A stretch of 7,741 bases of DNA from an uncultured Halioglobus sp. GTDB taxonomy: Bacteria > Pseudomonadota > Gammaproteobacteria > Pseudomonadales > Halieaceae. The stretch's first letter is position 1, and every line of letters begins with the position of its first letter. A model generated the notes under the pieces. It ran no database searches and had not been told where the DNA came from. It was given only the letters and a program-made list of their open reading frames with translations. A program made the translations under genes and the position numbers. Location of the stretch: assembly GCA_905480565.1 (NCBI GenBank), contig CAJQQW010000052.1, positions 1-7,741 of the forward strand. The letters are read 5' to 3'. Of the stretch, positions 7,147 to 7,741 are shown one piece after another.

Positions 7147-7587
7147 CTAGATCAGCTCAAAGCAGCGGATATCGGTGATGAAGCCTTTCGTTTCATCGGA
7201 CCAGACCGCCCTGACGCGACCACCAGTTGACACGGTATCTTCGCTGTCTGCCGCAACACAATGCACCATGGGTACATCCGCGCCATCCAACTTGATCATC
7301 GCCCAGGCAAAGGGCTTATCCATAGGGTGAGCCTCGCGAGGGTGCTTCACCCAGGCAAAGCTCACAATTTCGCCTTCCTGCCCCACCTCGACGAAGTCCG
7401 AAAGTTCTTCCGCAGTGTCTGGATCATATTCCATGGGCGGCACAATCACCCGTCCGTCGCTGGCCTTGATGCCAACGATGTTGCGGTTCCTGAGCTCGGT
7501 CAAAAAACGCCCGACGACCGGCCCGGTAGAACGCGTATAAGTGAACCCAAGCTCAAAAGCCTGATTCAGGATTTCCGGTTGCGACAC
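7147..7587 (-). CDS. DUF35-like OB-fold protein lacking the zinc-ribbon cysteines
   Basis: This 146-residue protein has the DUF35 layout: an N-terminal helix, then a region TGPVVGRFLT...VGIKASDGRVIVPP (21-51) where the zinc ribbon normally sits, then an OB-fold (VGQEGEIVSFAWV at 68-80, KPFAWAMIKLDGADVPMVH at 91-109, GGRVRAVW at 122-129, FITDIRCFE at 136-144). The ribbon position keeps the VPP signature but has no cysteines; the only two are Cys110 and Cys142 in the OB part. It is probably a partner of the zinc-ribbon DUF35 protein encoded next. The start is GTG at 7587: no in-frame ATG is near, and the only close ATG (7595) is out of frame and soon stops. It is the first gene after the candidate promoter, so a GTG start with a strong Shine-Dalgarno would set the level of the whole complex. 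Confidence 0.85.
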   Translation of the reverse strand: MSQPEILNQAFELGFTYTRSTGPVVGRFLTELRNRNIVGIKASDGRVIVPPMEYDPDTAEELSDFVEVGQEGEIVSFAWVKHPREAHPMDKPFAWAMIKLDGADVPMVHCVAADSEDTVSTGGRVRAVWSDETKGFITDIRCFELI

Positions 7588-7595
7588 AGTCCCAT

Positions 7596-7602
7596 ACCTC
7601 CC
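7596..7602 (-). promoter_or_regulatory. Strong ribosome binding site supporting the GTG start
   Basis: GGGAGGT on the minus strand lies 8 nt upstream of the GTG at 7587. This near-perfect anti-Shine-Dalgarno match fixes the start of the first DUF35 gene, which has no ATG in frame. Confidence 0.75.
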
Positions 7603-7626
7603 TGTTAAATGCGTTGAAAGGCTGCC

Positions 7627-7655
7627 AGTATCAGTGAGGCGCTGGCCTCACTCAA
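7627..7655 (-). promoter_or_regulatory. Candidate promoter of the cluster
   Basis: On the minus strand TTGAGT (7650-7655, 4/6) is separated by 17 bp from GATACT (7627-7632, 4/6). The spacing is optimal and the predicted leader is about 33 nt. Neither hexamer is strong. Support comes mainly from the correct distance to the first gene and from the operator-like palindrome in the spacer. Confidence 0.45.
7633..7652. promoter_or_regulatory. Perfect inverted repeat in the promoter spacer, likely operator
   Basis: AGTGAGGC (7633-7640) and GCCTCACT (7645-7652) are perfect inverted 8-mers with a 4-nt centre. The 20-bp element fills the 17-bp spacer between the proposed -10 and -35 and reaches into the -35. 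A TetR- or MarR-family repressor bound there would block RNA polymerase. No T-tract follows on either strand, so it is not an intrinsic terminator. The arms do not resemble the actinobacterial KstR site. Confidence 0.5.
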
Positions 7656-7741
7656 TGACACAATGGATCATGTGCAACTGACATTTCAGATCACTACCAC
7701 CGTTCACTCGCTCTAACGTCGATGGCTGAGCCCAAAGTGGG
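7656..7741. other. Upstream leader without a recognisable gene
   Basis: These last 86 bases hold no supported coding frame on either strand and no clear second promoter or RNA gene. They are likely the upstream control region between this cluster and a gene outside the window. Confidence 0.4.

Noticed and set aside
1..7741. CRISPR array, insertion sequence, tRNA or rRNA genes
   Set aside because: I saw no regularly spaced repeats, transposase frame, terminal repeats or structured RNA gene in the window.

Overview
The window is a compact set of genes, all read on the minus strand, for handling acyl-CoA thioesters. It reads most naturally as part of a steroid or sterol side-chain degradation cluster. 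Moderate GC, E. coli-like -35/-10 promoter candidates and strong Shine-Dalgarno sites suggest a Gram-negative bacterium, possibly a marine gammaproteobacterium. That assignment is inference from style and gene content, because no rRNA or other taxonomic marker is present.

Layout in transcription order, from high to low coordinates. A leader (7588-7741) holds a candidate promoter whose spacer is almost filled by a perfect 8-bp inverted repeat, a likely operator. Next are two DUF35-type OB-fold proteins: one without zinc-ribbon cysteines and with a GTG start (7147-7587), and one with an intact four-cysteine zinc ribbon (6619-7134). Two thiolase-fold proteins follow (5548-6615 and 4385-5548), both lacking the thiolase nucleophilic cysteine. 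These four genes are tightly packed and probably translationally coupled. A 159-bp gap with a small intrinsic-terminator-like hairpin separates them from an acyl-CoA synthetase (2591-4225), a crotonase with both catalytic glutamates (1711-2529), an FMN nitroreductase-family protein (969-1643) and a second crotonase with isomerase-type catalytic residues (183-947). A new gene with its own candidate promoter starts at 56 and leaves the window.

Working model: the synthetase makes a side-chain CoA ester. A desaturase not in this window, or conceivably the nitroreductase-like flavoprotein, handles a redox step. The EchA19-like crotonase hydrates the enoyl-CoA. The two cysteine-less thiolase-like proteins plus the two DUF35 proteins then form a heteromeric retro-aldolase that cleaves the beta-hydroxyacyl-CoA. 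From memory, the gene set resembles the mycobacterial fadD19-echA19-Rv3521-ltp4-ltp3 region, used for sterol side chains including C24-branched ones. The substrate here is not proven by sequence alone.
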